64,000 nt of DNA from NCBI RefSeq assembly GCF_002288925.2, contig NW_022098069.1:84389207-84453206 (forward strand), given 5' to 3'. The position numbers were made by a program, and so were the translations under genes. Each line of letters starts with the position of its first letter. Position 1 is the first letter of the stretch. Source of the stretch: Delphinapterus leucas. Taxonomy: Eukaryota; Chordata; Mammalia; Artiodactyla; Monodontidae. Positions 34,701 through 46,700 of the stretch are shown here, piece after piece. Below the pieces are notes generated by a model that worked only from the letters and a program-made list of their open reading frames with translations, was not told the origin of the DNA and did not search any database.

Positions 34701-37700
34701 TTGGAGGGGGCAGCGTCTTTCCAGAAAGCCCCAGGCATCAGACCCCCAAACCAGCAGGGCAGGCGGTGATGCCATTTCCACGTCAGCCTTGGAGGCTGAT
34801 GTCCGCGTGGTGAGGCCAAGGCGGCCGAGATCCCAGACACCAGGAAATGATGCACCTCTGGCTGTGACCCTGGAGCCGGAGAGGAGGCCCTGGGCTGCCT
34901 GGGGCCCTTCTGCAGACACTCGACAAATCCTACACATGGCAGCCCCGCGGGGCTCAGGTGCGGCTGCCACTCAGGGGCCCACGTGGAACTAGGTGGGGGC
35001 AGAAGCTGGTTGCTGGCGTGAGTGGACAGATGCTCTGGTCACCCTGCAGAGGGGCCAAGGGACCAGGCTGCCTGGTTCAGACCCCTGCTGTGCCCTTTTC
35101 CTGCCTGACCCGGTCCTGTTTCCCCACCTGCGAACTGGAGGCCTGCCTACCTTGTAGGGCGGCTGTGGGTGCGACATGACTTGGTCCCTGGCTCAGAGGG
35201 AGCTCTTGGTGACATTAGCTGTCCCTGGTCCTGCTGATCCTGAGGTGGTGTTTCTGCACCTCCTAGAGACCCACTGCCCGGAGACTTCCCTGCCATCCCT
35301 CCTCCTTCCCTCCCGTTGCCTCTGCCAAGCAGCCTCAGGCACCGATGATCTGCTCCATCCAGTCCCTGCACTGGGGTCCCAGAGGCGACCGACCCCCCTC
35401 CCGGGGTAGGTCCCGAGCTGTGTCGGGCATCCTGGGAGCTGAGGTTGCTACTCAGAGGGCTCCAGCCGCGGCGGGGTGTTGTCCCCCACCAGAGAATACT
35501 GACTCGGGCCCCATGCCAGCTGCATCGCCTGTTCCATCGCATTTTACGGAGGCAGACGCTAAGGCGGTGTCCCTGCCCTGCCACATCCAGGGCTCCCCCT
35601 GTAGGCACGTGGCGTGGAATTCACGGAACGGAGCCTCGCCAGCTCTGCTCCTCGCGCCATCTGGGGCTTCAGGGTAGGCAGCAGTGGGAAGGCGCCAGAG
35701 GGAGGTGGGAGCACGCTCCCCTCAGTGTTTAGACCCTCTCTCTGCACAGCCAGAGATCTGGGACACTGGCATTCCCTGGGGACCTGCTGTGTGACAGTCC
35801 ACGGAGGCCCGGTGCGCATCCTGCATCTTCCCTATGCCAGGAGCAGCCCTGCTTGTTGACCAACTGCCTGCAGGCCCCCGGCTCAGTGGAGCCGGTGTTG
35901 TTAGCCCATTTCCTAGATGGGGAGACTGAGGCTCAGAGGGGTCGGCCCCCTGCCCACAGTCAGGCAGATGTACGTGGGGGCTGGACTTGAGGTTAGAATC
36001 CTGGCCTGTCTGGCTCCAGGGCAGGAAGTGTCTGCTGTATCGTCACGGGTCTAACATTCACGGGCCTCCTGACTCATCCTCGCAGATGGCGAGTCACAGA
36101 TCATGGGCCCCTCTTTGTGGCTGTGAAATGGGTCTAGACTTAATGACCTGGCCGAGGCCACAGCCAGGAGGTGGCACAGCTGGGATTCGACCCTGGGCCT
36201 GGTGGATGCCAGGCCCAGGCACTGGCTCTGCTCCTTTCCCCCCGGCCCACTGCTGCAGCCGACCCCCACCCCAGTCCTGAACGCCCGCCGCTTGCCTCCC
36301 CGCAGACACCCTCTGTTTGGCCGCAACGTGCCCCTGTCCAGCGGCTCAGGCTTCATCGTGTCGGAGGCTGGCTTGATCGTCAGCAACGCCCACGTGGTGT
36401 CCAGCAGCAGCGCTGCCTCGGGCCGGCAGCAGCTCAGGGTGCAGCTGCAGAGCGGTGACACCTACGAGGCCACCATCAAAGACATCGACAAGAAGTCGGA
36501 CATCGCCACCATCAAGATCCAGCCCAAGGTGAGTGGGCGGCGGGGCCCTGAGACGTGCTGGCCCAGCCCTCCCGTCGGACACTCGGAGGAACTGAGACCC
36601 CCGGGGACCGGTGATGTGTCCCCAGTCTTGGGTCTAGTCAGACTAGAACCCAGGCGTCCGGACATCGCCCTGCGCTTCCCCTGAGCCGCCCGTGCGGGGC
36701 GGAGCAGGCTCTGTGCCGCCCGTAGCCACTCCCACGTGGAGGCTCTCCGAGGCCCAGGACACTTCCGTTGTCCCTCCCGGGCCCATTCCTGAGGATGCCA
36801 CTGTCCCCGTGTGGGTGACAGAGGCCAGTGGGGAGCACTTGGGATACTTGTCCCCCTCCATCCCCCCACTTCCACATCGGCACCCCAGCTGAGCAGGCAG
36901 ACCCACCCCGGGGCCACAGTGCTCCTCCGTGACTCCCACTGGCCATTTCTGGGAGGGCAGCCTGTGCACACCCCCCCAATCCCCACCATAGCCCTTGGCG
37001 GGAGGGGTGCCAGTGTCCGGCTATTTCAGAGGGGAAACTGAGGCCTGGGGAGTCAGGTGATTGCCCGAGGTCAGTCTAACCAAGGGGCCCACTCAGCTAA
37101 GTCCTAGACTCCCTCCAGCGAGTTTCTTGTCGTCCAGCGCTGTGGTCACGACTCTGTGGGCCACTGCGGGCTCACCGACGGTGACCTGTGCCCTGCCTAT
37201 GCTGTGAGGTCCCTGAGGGGCGGGCCCGTCTGGGCTGGCGAGTCCAGCTTGGCTGAGTCTGAACCTGGTTTCTGCTCTTTCTGAATAAAGCTGCCAGCAC
37301 TTGAGATGATCGGTCTTTTGCAAGGAGGTGTCCTCTTGCCCGATCACGGGAGAGGAGGTTTAGGGGCTCCACGCCGCTATCCTAACGGAGACCCTTGCCC
37401 ACTTTTGAGCCCTTTCCCAGTAGTTATTGAGTCTGGGAACACCATGTCCATTTTAAAGACGAGAAAACTGGGGCTGGGGGAGGAGGGATGTGCTCAAGGA
37501 CAGAGGCTGGCACACTTTTTCTGTGAAGCTCCAGGTAGTAAATGATTTAGTCTTCGCGGGCCCTGTGGTCTCTGTAGCAACTGCTCTGCACTGGACTGGG
37601 AAAATAGCCACAGGCCAGATGGCTGGGCTGTGGTCCAAGAAAAGATTACTTACAGAAGAGACTGCTGGATTGGGCTGGATTTGCCCAAGGGCCACAGTTT

Positions 37701-40700
37701 ACGACCCCTGCCCAAGGACCCCTGTGGGGAGAGGCAGAGCTGGATTAGACCCCAGGTCTGGCTGTCTCTGGGTCTCTCCCCTTCCAGGCACTGCAATCCC
37801 AGGGGTGGCAGGGGCGCACCCCAGCGGCCACCTGGGGCCAAAGATGCCAGCGGAGTCAGTAAGACCCAGGTGCCCTGGTGCCCAGAGATGCCCAGCGCCT
37901 GCAGCGGCTCTCATGACGGCAGGTCTGCCTCTTAGCCTCCGAGCCCTGCACGTGGCATCAAACCAAGCTCTGGGGAAAGCTGCCAACCCGCGTTGTCCCT
38001 CTGGGTCTTCACCCCTACTGCAGCGCCCTGTTCCTCCACCTGGGACCCTTTGTGCCACTTACTGAGGCTTCGCCGTCCAGCAGCACAGAAGGTGGCGTGT
38101 CGAGACCCCACGTCTCCCACGTGGGCACAGCCGCTTGGTGTCTCCTTAACCCGCCCGGAGGTCCCCTCACTCCGTTTACAGGCGTTTACCTTTCCACTTT
38201 TATCGAGAGCTGCTATGAAAAACAGGGAAAAATTCTTATTTGACGTGGTGGCACTGCATAAAAAGGGGAGACTCCTGACATGGGAGCAGAGAGCAGAGGC
38301 CAGATGGAACCCACAGTGCCGAGGGTCCACAATGCGGGATCCTGCCCCCCGACTTCCAGAGTTAGCCGAGGCCCCAGTGATCTGAGCGCGGCCATCTCCG
38401 GGGCTTTTCTTCCTTTTTCCATTGTGTAGTTTAGAAGCTTTACTCCCCTGTACAATTAGCACATGGATTTCATGTTATTTAGTTCACCTGGAAGTTTGCT
38501 TCCTGTAGTTGCCTTTGTCACTGACACACCATTGGTGGGGAAACTCCAGCACCTTGTAGAGAAGACTTTTATCTGGAAATAAGCACAGACCCACAGGAAG
38601 CTGCAGAAGTGGTGCTGAGGGGTCCCACATGCCGCCCCTCCCCCCGGGGTGACATCTGACGTGAGGGGTGCAGCATCAAAACCAGGAAACCCTCCAAGCT
38701 CACGGGCATCTCCTCCTCTGAGCTTGCCCCCTGCAGCTTCCAGAACATGGAGACAAATAAGGCACAGCCCCTCTCAGAGCTCCCAGTCCAGCTGCGGAGT
38801 CAGACAGACAGACAGACAGACAGACAGGCTCCGCTGGCTCCAGGAGAAAACAGGAGAGGAGAGTGCGGGTGTCCTCGGTGTGCAGGGGCGGGGCGGGGAT
38901 GCAGAGCGCGGTTAAGTCGCTTTATCTGTCTGGCCTCAGCTTCCCTGTGTGTCTGTATTGGGAGGTGTCACGGGTCCCCACTGGGCTCCAGGGCTCGCGC
39001 AGACCCCATTCCACACATCAGTGTGTGCATTTTCCGGGTGCTGCTGTCCATGGCTTTTGTCGGATTTTCAGAGGGATCTGGGATCATTGAACCACTGGGT
39101 TCAGTGACCCTGGAGGCCATACCCCGCTCGACCCTCTGTGCAGTCTCCCTATGACGGACCCCTGAGGCCTGCCCTAGGGAGACCTGTGGTCACTGGGGGG
39201 CTGAGCCTCTGCTCTGTGAATGCCAGCCCTGGGTCTCGTGGCCTCCACGGGGCAGCCAGACTTGCCTTGGTCTGCAGCCCTGACGGCTCTGTCCAGCTGC
39301 TCCAGGGACCACCCTGCCGGGGGCCTGGACGTGATCTGGCTCTGGTCCCACCAAAGGCCGACAGCTGAGCCCCCCTCCCCGTGTCCTCCCCCCCCCCCCC
39401 CAGAAAAAGCTCCCGGCGCTGTTGCTGGGCCACTCGGCAGACCTGCGGCCCGGCGAGTTTGTGGTGGCCATTGGTAGCCCCTTCGCCCTGCAGAACACCG
39501 TGACCACGGGCATCGTCAGCACGGCCCAGCGGGACGGCCGGGAGCTGGGCCTCCGGGACTCAGACATGGACTACATCCAGACGGACGCCATCATCAACGT
39601 GAGCGTCCACCGTAGCCACGGGGCTCTGTCCCCAGAGCCCTCTCCATCACTGGACGCATCCACGGGCTAGAAAGTTCTTTCTTTAGATTAAGTGGAGCTC
39701 TGACTCCCTGTGACTCCTACCCATGGGTGCCAGGCTGGCCCTGGGAGTTAGAGGCTGCTGCCCTGACCCGGGACAGCCCTTCAGGGATGTAGAGGCATAG
39801 CCAAGGCCCCTGGAATATCTTTGCCCAAATACACACCCCGGTCAACATTGATTATTACTATTATTGTTATTATTACTATTATGTTGGATAGCACCTTTTG
39901 CATTCACAAAGCACTTTGACGCCCGGCGCCTGCCCCTCTGCTTTGCCGTGGTTCAGACCCTCTTCTGGAAGCGCTAGTCTTTGAGAGACTCCTCGAGGCT
40001 GGTGGGGTGAGAAATGGTGCCCCATCCTGCGTCCGCCTGCTGCTGCTCCCCCTGTGGATGTGAGGCTGCAGGGAGCCCAGGAGGCCTGTGCAGACAGCAC
40101 TGGGCAGGTCAGACCCTGATGATCAGACGGCCGTGCACTTGGCCTGTGTGGGCCTCAGTTTTCTTATCTATGAAATGGGAGACAGTGATGAGGGCTTTTG
40201 ACATTGTCCGGGGATGACATTCAATTACATGTTTCTGTGCTGGTTGGAATGGTAGTTGGAAGAAAAAGCTTCAGGAACCCTCGGGGTCGGGGGGCTCAGG
40301 GCACAGCTAATGTCGAATTGCTTTCCCCTGCAGTACGGGAACTCCGGGGGACCGCTGGTGAACCTGGTAAGTGTCCCCTAGAGCAGGGGCCTCGAGTTTT
40401 CGGGGGCTCTGCTCACATGGCGGGTGGGGCACAGCCTCGAGGCAGGCGTGGGACCCAGAACACGGCCAACAGCCTGGAGACCCAGGAGGAGGATATGACC
40501 CCGAGCATGCGCTGCCCCGTACCCCCAGGGGAGCTGGTGCTGTCAGAGGAGTGAGGGACACCCCGAGAACAGCAGCCCAGGCTGGGGCTGCGTGCCTGTG
40601 GTGGACCTGGGGCAGGGGACACAGGTTGGGGACGAGTCACCCCCTCTGGGTCCCCCTGTTGTCGTGTTGACAAGAGACGAGATGGGCGTGCCATGCACCT

Positions 40701-43700
40701 CGGCACCCAGGCTCCCTGGGTTTGGTCCCTACATCTGGGCCGTGTAAGGATAGACCAGACCAGCTGAGGTCCAGCCCTCTCTGACACAGATGCCTGTTCC
40801 CCCAGTGCCAGATCTCAGGGGAACGCCTTAGCCTTGCCATTCAGGCAGTACTCGGGAGGGGACCCATCCAAGGAGGGGGTCAGGCAGGGACACACCCAAG
40901 CACAGTGTGAGGAGCAGGGAGGGCTCCAGAGGGACACCGAGCCGGGGGACCTGGCAGCTGACATGGGATCAGGGAGGGCTTCCTGGAGGCGGGAGCATCT
41001 CGTCTGGGCTGTGGAGATGGAGGGTTTGCGTGGATGGGGACGTGCAGGAGAAAGATATTCCAGGGCGAGGGCAGAGCACGGGCACGGGGTGGAGACGTAC
41101 AGGCAGGTGTCACTGCTGGAGCAACAGGTGGGAAACAGTGCAAGGAGGCTGGTGCGCCACGTCCTGACGCGGAGGGTGCGTCTCCCCACGCCCTGACAAA
41201 CCCTAGGCTCTTCCAGCAGTGCTGAGGCCATAGCGCTGGTGTTCAAGAAAGCTCGTGTGGGAGGACCTTAGGCCAGAGTTCAGGAGGCCACGCCCTGTGG
41301 TCCAGGCGGAGGGGGATGGGCATACAGGGCCCATGAGAGACTCTCCATCCCTGGATCCTTTCCTGGCCTGGTCCTCCCACCTCACGGCTCCTAGGGAACA
41401 GGTGGGGATGGGCACTTGGGGGACCAGGCAGGCGAAGTATGCCTTTGTCCAAAGCTCTGCGGCAGGCCCCAGAGGGGGTCCCTGGTGACCAGGCCAGGCC
41501 GTGGCCTGGGTGTCGTGTGCAGATGTCACCCCCGAGGTGAACAGGAGAGCCAGGGCAGGGGTGCCTGCCGGGCTGAAGGAGGGGCTAGGTCCAGGAGAGA
41601 GGCCTCAGGCTGCAGATCCGGCCAAGCTGCACCAGCCTCGTGGCGGGCAGGGCAGGGCAGGGTGGGAGCCCAGCTCCAAAGGGACAGAAAGGAGGGGGCA
41701 TGCTGGGGGCGGCCCTGGGCCCACTTGCCCCACCCTGCTTCTAGAAGGCGGGGATGGGGGGGTCCCATAGTCCTCACCACGTCCCTCTTGGCCTAAGCCC
41801 CTTGGAATGCTGCCTGGGGGTGTCCTCGGTCAGTGGGCTCTGCTTTGCAGGGGCGGATTGCAAGCTTCCCCGGCCAACACTCTCCAGCGATGGGAGCGGG
41901 GTCAACTTTGGAGGCAAATGGCGGGAGAGGTGGGGGTCCCTGACCCAGGTGTGAACCCCAGAGCACCTTTTCAGAGCTTCTCAGGGAGGGTGCTGATGGC
42001 CAGGGTCCCCTCTGGGAGCCGAGCCGCGGACACGCCGCTCTGCTGCTGAGGGCAGAGGTCGCCTGGGCTCCCCGAGTGACCACCTGCTCTGATCACCTGC
42101 CCAGGACGGCGAGGTCATTGGCATCAACACACTCAAGGTTGCGGCCGGCATCTCCTTCGCCATCCCCTCAGACCGCATCACGCGGTTCCTCACGGAGTTC
42201 CAGGACAAGCACGGCAAAGGTACGCAGCTCCCACGTGGAGGCAGGGAGGCTGTCCCAGGCCTGAGCCCACAGCCTCCCGCCGGGCCAGGAGATCCTGCGG
42301 TGCTGTGTGCCCACGCTCACTCCTGACCCCGTCCTGATGTCCCGAGACCCCCGCCCCGGGATACCTCAGCCTCTTTCAGGACTTCCACTTCATGGCCACG
42401 TTCACCCCTACCCCTCCAGACTGGCCCCTCTGGCTGGGGAGCATCAACCTCACCTCCCACCTCCAGGGGTTTGGCACCTGGGCTTCGCTTGTCTGGGCTG
42501 CTCCGTAGTTGTCAGAACTCAGTGCTTCCTTCCTTCCATCAACTCACCCACCCACCCACCCATCTACCCATCCACCCACCCATCCCTTCACCCACCAACA
42601 CACCCATCCCTTCACCCACCAACACACCCATCCCTTCACCCACCAACACACCCATCCCTTCACCCACCCACCCCCATCCAGCCATCCATTCTTCTATCCA
42701 CCCACCCATCCGTGCACCCACTCATCATCCATCTATCCTTCCTTTCTTCCTTCCTTTTCTTTCTTTCTTTCCTTCCATCCCTCCTTCCTTCTGTTCATCC
42801 ATCCACCTATTCACCCTTCCTTCCTTCCACCCACCCACCTGCCCATCCACGAGTCCTCCCTCTTTCAGCCCTCTGGCCATGCAGACTGCCAGGCAGTGTA
42901 GCCTCTACTCCGGGGGAGCAGAGCCCGAGGTCCTGATCCTTGGACATTACCCTCTTCTCATCCTCCATCTCCTCCCCCCATCCACACGGGCACGTCCAGC
43001 CCACCCTGCCTGCTCCCAGATGGCCACGAGCATCCATCTGGGAGAGGCCTTGACAAGGCCAGGTGACTGTCCCCTGTCCCTAGTAAGGACAGACCAGCCG
43101 CTTTCCCAAAGTCAGTGGTCACAGCCACTCTCCAGAGGAGGGCCACGTTTCTGATCTCAAGACCTTTCCTGGCGGCCTCCACCTTCCCACCATTCTCTTC
43201 ACCTGAGCAACTTCTCCTTCCGCCCAATTTGTCTCCCATGACCCCTCGTGGCCAGCACCCAGACCTGACTCAGCCCTACTGCTCACACCTTCACCTTGCT
43301 CCCTGTCTCCTCCCAGCCCCTTCGCCAGCAGTCCACTGAGGGCAGGGGGATTTCTTCATGCTTGCCCCATCCTGCACGCCCCCACCAGCCAAGTGTACAG
43401 ACTCCAGTACAGCCCAGACCAGGGCTAAGAGGACTGGTCCCATGGAGAACCGCAGTTGAGGACCCCGTTTGGTTCGTCCGTGTCCCTTATGTGAAGACAG
43501 CCTGAAGCTAGGGCACAGCTGGTCTTCCTTAAAGAAGCTGAAGGCTTCTGTTGGCCAGGGGATCATCTCACCTCTTGAGCCCTTTTCTCCTTGGCTGCTA
43601 GGAAGCTCAGAGCTTGATCCAGGGCTGCACCTTCGTACCACACTTGGTTTTTTCTCTAATAACCAAGTTTTCCAGTTTAATTTTCCTCTGCTCCAGGGGT

Positions 43701-46700
43701 GCCTTTGACTTTGGCCACCTTCCTGGAAATCAGTGGGGCTGTACTTGGCACAGATTGAGCTGTGACGTGACTGATTTGTTGGAAGTGGGGTGATAACATC
43801 CTCTTCTTTTTTCTCTCTTCCTCTGTTGTTGTACAGGGACTGTCCCCATCCTTTGTTGTACACTGACCTCACCCCAGGCCCCAGGGAACACTCGTCCCCT
43901 GTCCCCAGAGCTGTCACCTCCCCGAGGACATGTGGACTAATGAAAGAGCCCAACAGGCTTTAGCTGATTGACTGAATTTATAATTTTAAAGCCTTCTGAA
44001 ATTGACTGATGTTCACTTTTAGGTATTTTTTTTAAATAAAAATACCAAATCATCCAAACCCAGTTAATCTAAATTTCTTTAAGACTGACCATCTTTTTAT
44101 TACAGTGAGGGGATGTTAGGTAAGGTGCACTTCTTGTTTCCATCTAGGGGTTGGGGGGCAGAGGCCTCTGGGGGACTTTCAAGGTAAGAGTGGCCCCAGG
44201 AGTGTCTGGGGGTTCAGCCAGCCTTAGGACTAACGTGTCCCCACAGCGGGTGATTGAGTTAGTGGGCTGGGCCATCCTAGGTGTCCGCCCAGAAGGTACA
44301 CAGATAGTACACAAACTTACACCCAGGACTGAGGGGCAGAAAAACAATGGTTCAGCTCGACTCCCTGAGTCCTGTGGACCCTGGACTTGTCCTGTCCTTC
44401 CTGGAAGCCTCAGAGAGTTGGAGAGGGAGGAAGGGGAAGAGGGCCAGTTATGCTTACACATAAGTCTAACCCTGACCACACTCGCCACTGTCGTTCAACA
44501 TGGTCTAGGAAGTCCTAGCCATAATAATTAAATAAAAAAAAGAAAAAAAAGAAAGAAATAAGAGGAATCTAGTGGCAGAGGAAAAAGGAAAACTGTCAGT
44601 CTGTAGATGACGTGATACTCTATATAGAAAATGCTGACGGCGACACCCAAAAACAAATAGAACCCGTCAGAAAACTCAGTTAAGTTGTAGGACACAACAG
44701 TAATCTACAGAGTCCATTTTGGGGAGACAAGAGTCGATGCCAGAGACCAGTTAGGGGCTCACAGTAGCCTTTCTGGTGGCCAGGCTCGGGGGGTGGCAGC
44801 TGTGGGGGTGAGGGCTGGTTGGGTCCGGGATCTATTTTGAACTTGGAGCCAATAGGACCCGCTGGACGGTGGGGTGAGTGAGGGGCATTTCCTGGGATGG
44901 GGGCCCTGGGGCAAATGAGAGATTAGTCTTGATGCCGAGAAGCCCAGGTGTGAGCATCGCTCTCGTGTCTGTTTGTTTGTTGAAGTGAGAGTCAGTTCAT
45001 GTGGCGCACAGTTGACCATGTGAAAATGTACCCTTGGGTGCATTCCTCCTTCCCCGGAGAGCATCCGCCCCCTTCAGGCGATCACTTCCCCTCCCCGCCC
45101 GCATTGTTGTTTTGTTACCATCTTTGATGTACTTGCCTCACTTTGGGTCAGCGTGGTTCCATGACATGTTTAGAAAGAAACAGGGCACCCAGCCTCCCTC
45201 CAAGCCTTGTTTCCAGCACGCGACACGCATCACTTAGGTGATTTTCCAATAAGGACGGGAAGACGAAGGGTTGCAGTTATGATTCTGTTTCTGGAGAGCC
45301 CACGAGTGGGCGGGGCCCGCTGCTCCGGGGTCGGTGGAGCGTGAGGAATCTCCTGCCCCAGGAGATCTAACAGGACAGCCACTGGCCTCAGGTGACCCTG
45401 GGCTACGCTTCTCGAAGCCGCGGGTTTCTTCCTCTTTGGTAAGCATGACCTTGGGGCTGTGAGCGAAGCTGACCAGTGGCCAGTACTCATGCCGGGAGCA
45501 GGTTGGAGGGCTGAGGCCTCAGTGCCCGGGCCCCACCCCTTTCCTCTGAGGACCTCATCCAGTCTTGTGGATTTAAGTGCCATCTAGAGTGACTCCCCCA
45601 AATTTACATCTCCAGCCCGACCCTCTCCCCAAACCCTAGTCTCAGATGTGCAACTGCTTGTCACCCCCCCACACACAATCTGTGTGTCCCCATCACCATT
45701 CCCCTTCTCAGTTACAGCAGCTCCATCCTTCCAGATTTTCCACCTGCATCCAATCCATCAGCCAGCCCCGCTGGCCCTATGTTGGGGATCAGTCTGTCCC
45801 CTACTGCTCTCTTGCCATCTCCAGCTCCACCCCCCCAAGCCAGCCACCAGGGACACTCACCTCCTCTCTGTTCCTCTGTCCATGCCCTTGCCCCCCACAG
45901 ACTCTTCCCACTGCCAGAGGAGGTTCTTGCAAAATTTAAGGCAGACCGTGGTGTGTCTCTGTGCAAACCCTCCCCAGGCTCCACCTCACTGGGAGTAAAA
46001 CCCAAAACCCAAAGCCCGGCAGATCGTTGGGGTCAGGGCTCCCATGTGCTCTGACCTCAACTCCCACATCTCCCAACATCTCCCATGTTCCAGGGTTCCA
46101 CCATCGGGAACATCCATCAATCTTCCTTGGTGAAATGTCTGTTTACATAATTTGCCCATTTTTAAAATTCGAGTTGTTCGTGTTCTTAAGTTTTGAGAAT
46201 TCTTTATACATTCTGGATAGGATCCCTTTGTCAGATAAATGAATTGCAAATATTTTCTCCTGGTGGCTTGTCTTTTCATTCTCTTAAGAGCAGAAGTTTT
46301 GTAACTTTTGATGAAGTCTAATTTACCAATTTTTGTAAATGGGTTGTGAGTCTAGTGTTATATCAAAGAAATCTTTGCTAACCAAAGGTCCAGGAAGGTT
46401 TTCTCTTACATTTTCTTCCAAAAGTTTTACTTGGTGAGGTTTTAGACTTAGGACTATTATGTGCTTTGAATTAATTTTTAAAAATAGTGCCAAAGGGGCT
46501 TTCCTGGTGGCGCAGTGGTTGAGAGTCCGCCTGCCGATGCAGGGGACACGGGTTCGTTCCCTGGTCTGGGAAGATCCCACATGCCGCGGAGCGGCTGGGC
46601 CCGTGAGCCATGGCCACTGAGCCTGCGCGTCCGGAGCCTGTGCTCCGCAACGGGAGAGGCCACAACAGTGAGAGGCCCGCGTACCGCAAAAAAAAAAACA

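Larger units (their letters stand above)
33500..36305 (+). other. HTRA3: Second intron of HTRA3
   Basis: 2.8 kb, GTACGT..CGCAG. It contains antisense MIR fragments near 34470-34560, 35885-36040 and 36095-36215. No coding potential beyond GC-driven ORFs. Confidence 0.8.
36529..39403 (+). other. HTRA3: Third intron of HTRA3
   Basis: 2.9 kb, GTGAGT..CCCAG. It contains a MIR-like fragment near 37015-37085, a degraded antisense L1-like piece near 38565-38690, a (CAGA)n tract at 38803-38826 and the C14 tract at the acceptor. No gene of its own. Confidence 0.8.

Noticed and set aside
42540..42680. Possible CRISPR-like array (regular 24-base repeats)
   Set aside because: The copies are contiguous with no spacers, and the genome is mammalian. 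It is a minisatellite.
42307..43154. Long overlapping Thr/His/Pro-rich ORFs in intron 6
   Set aside because: They are created by a tandem repeat whose 24-base unit is a multiple of three, so all frames stay open. No known protein similarity.
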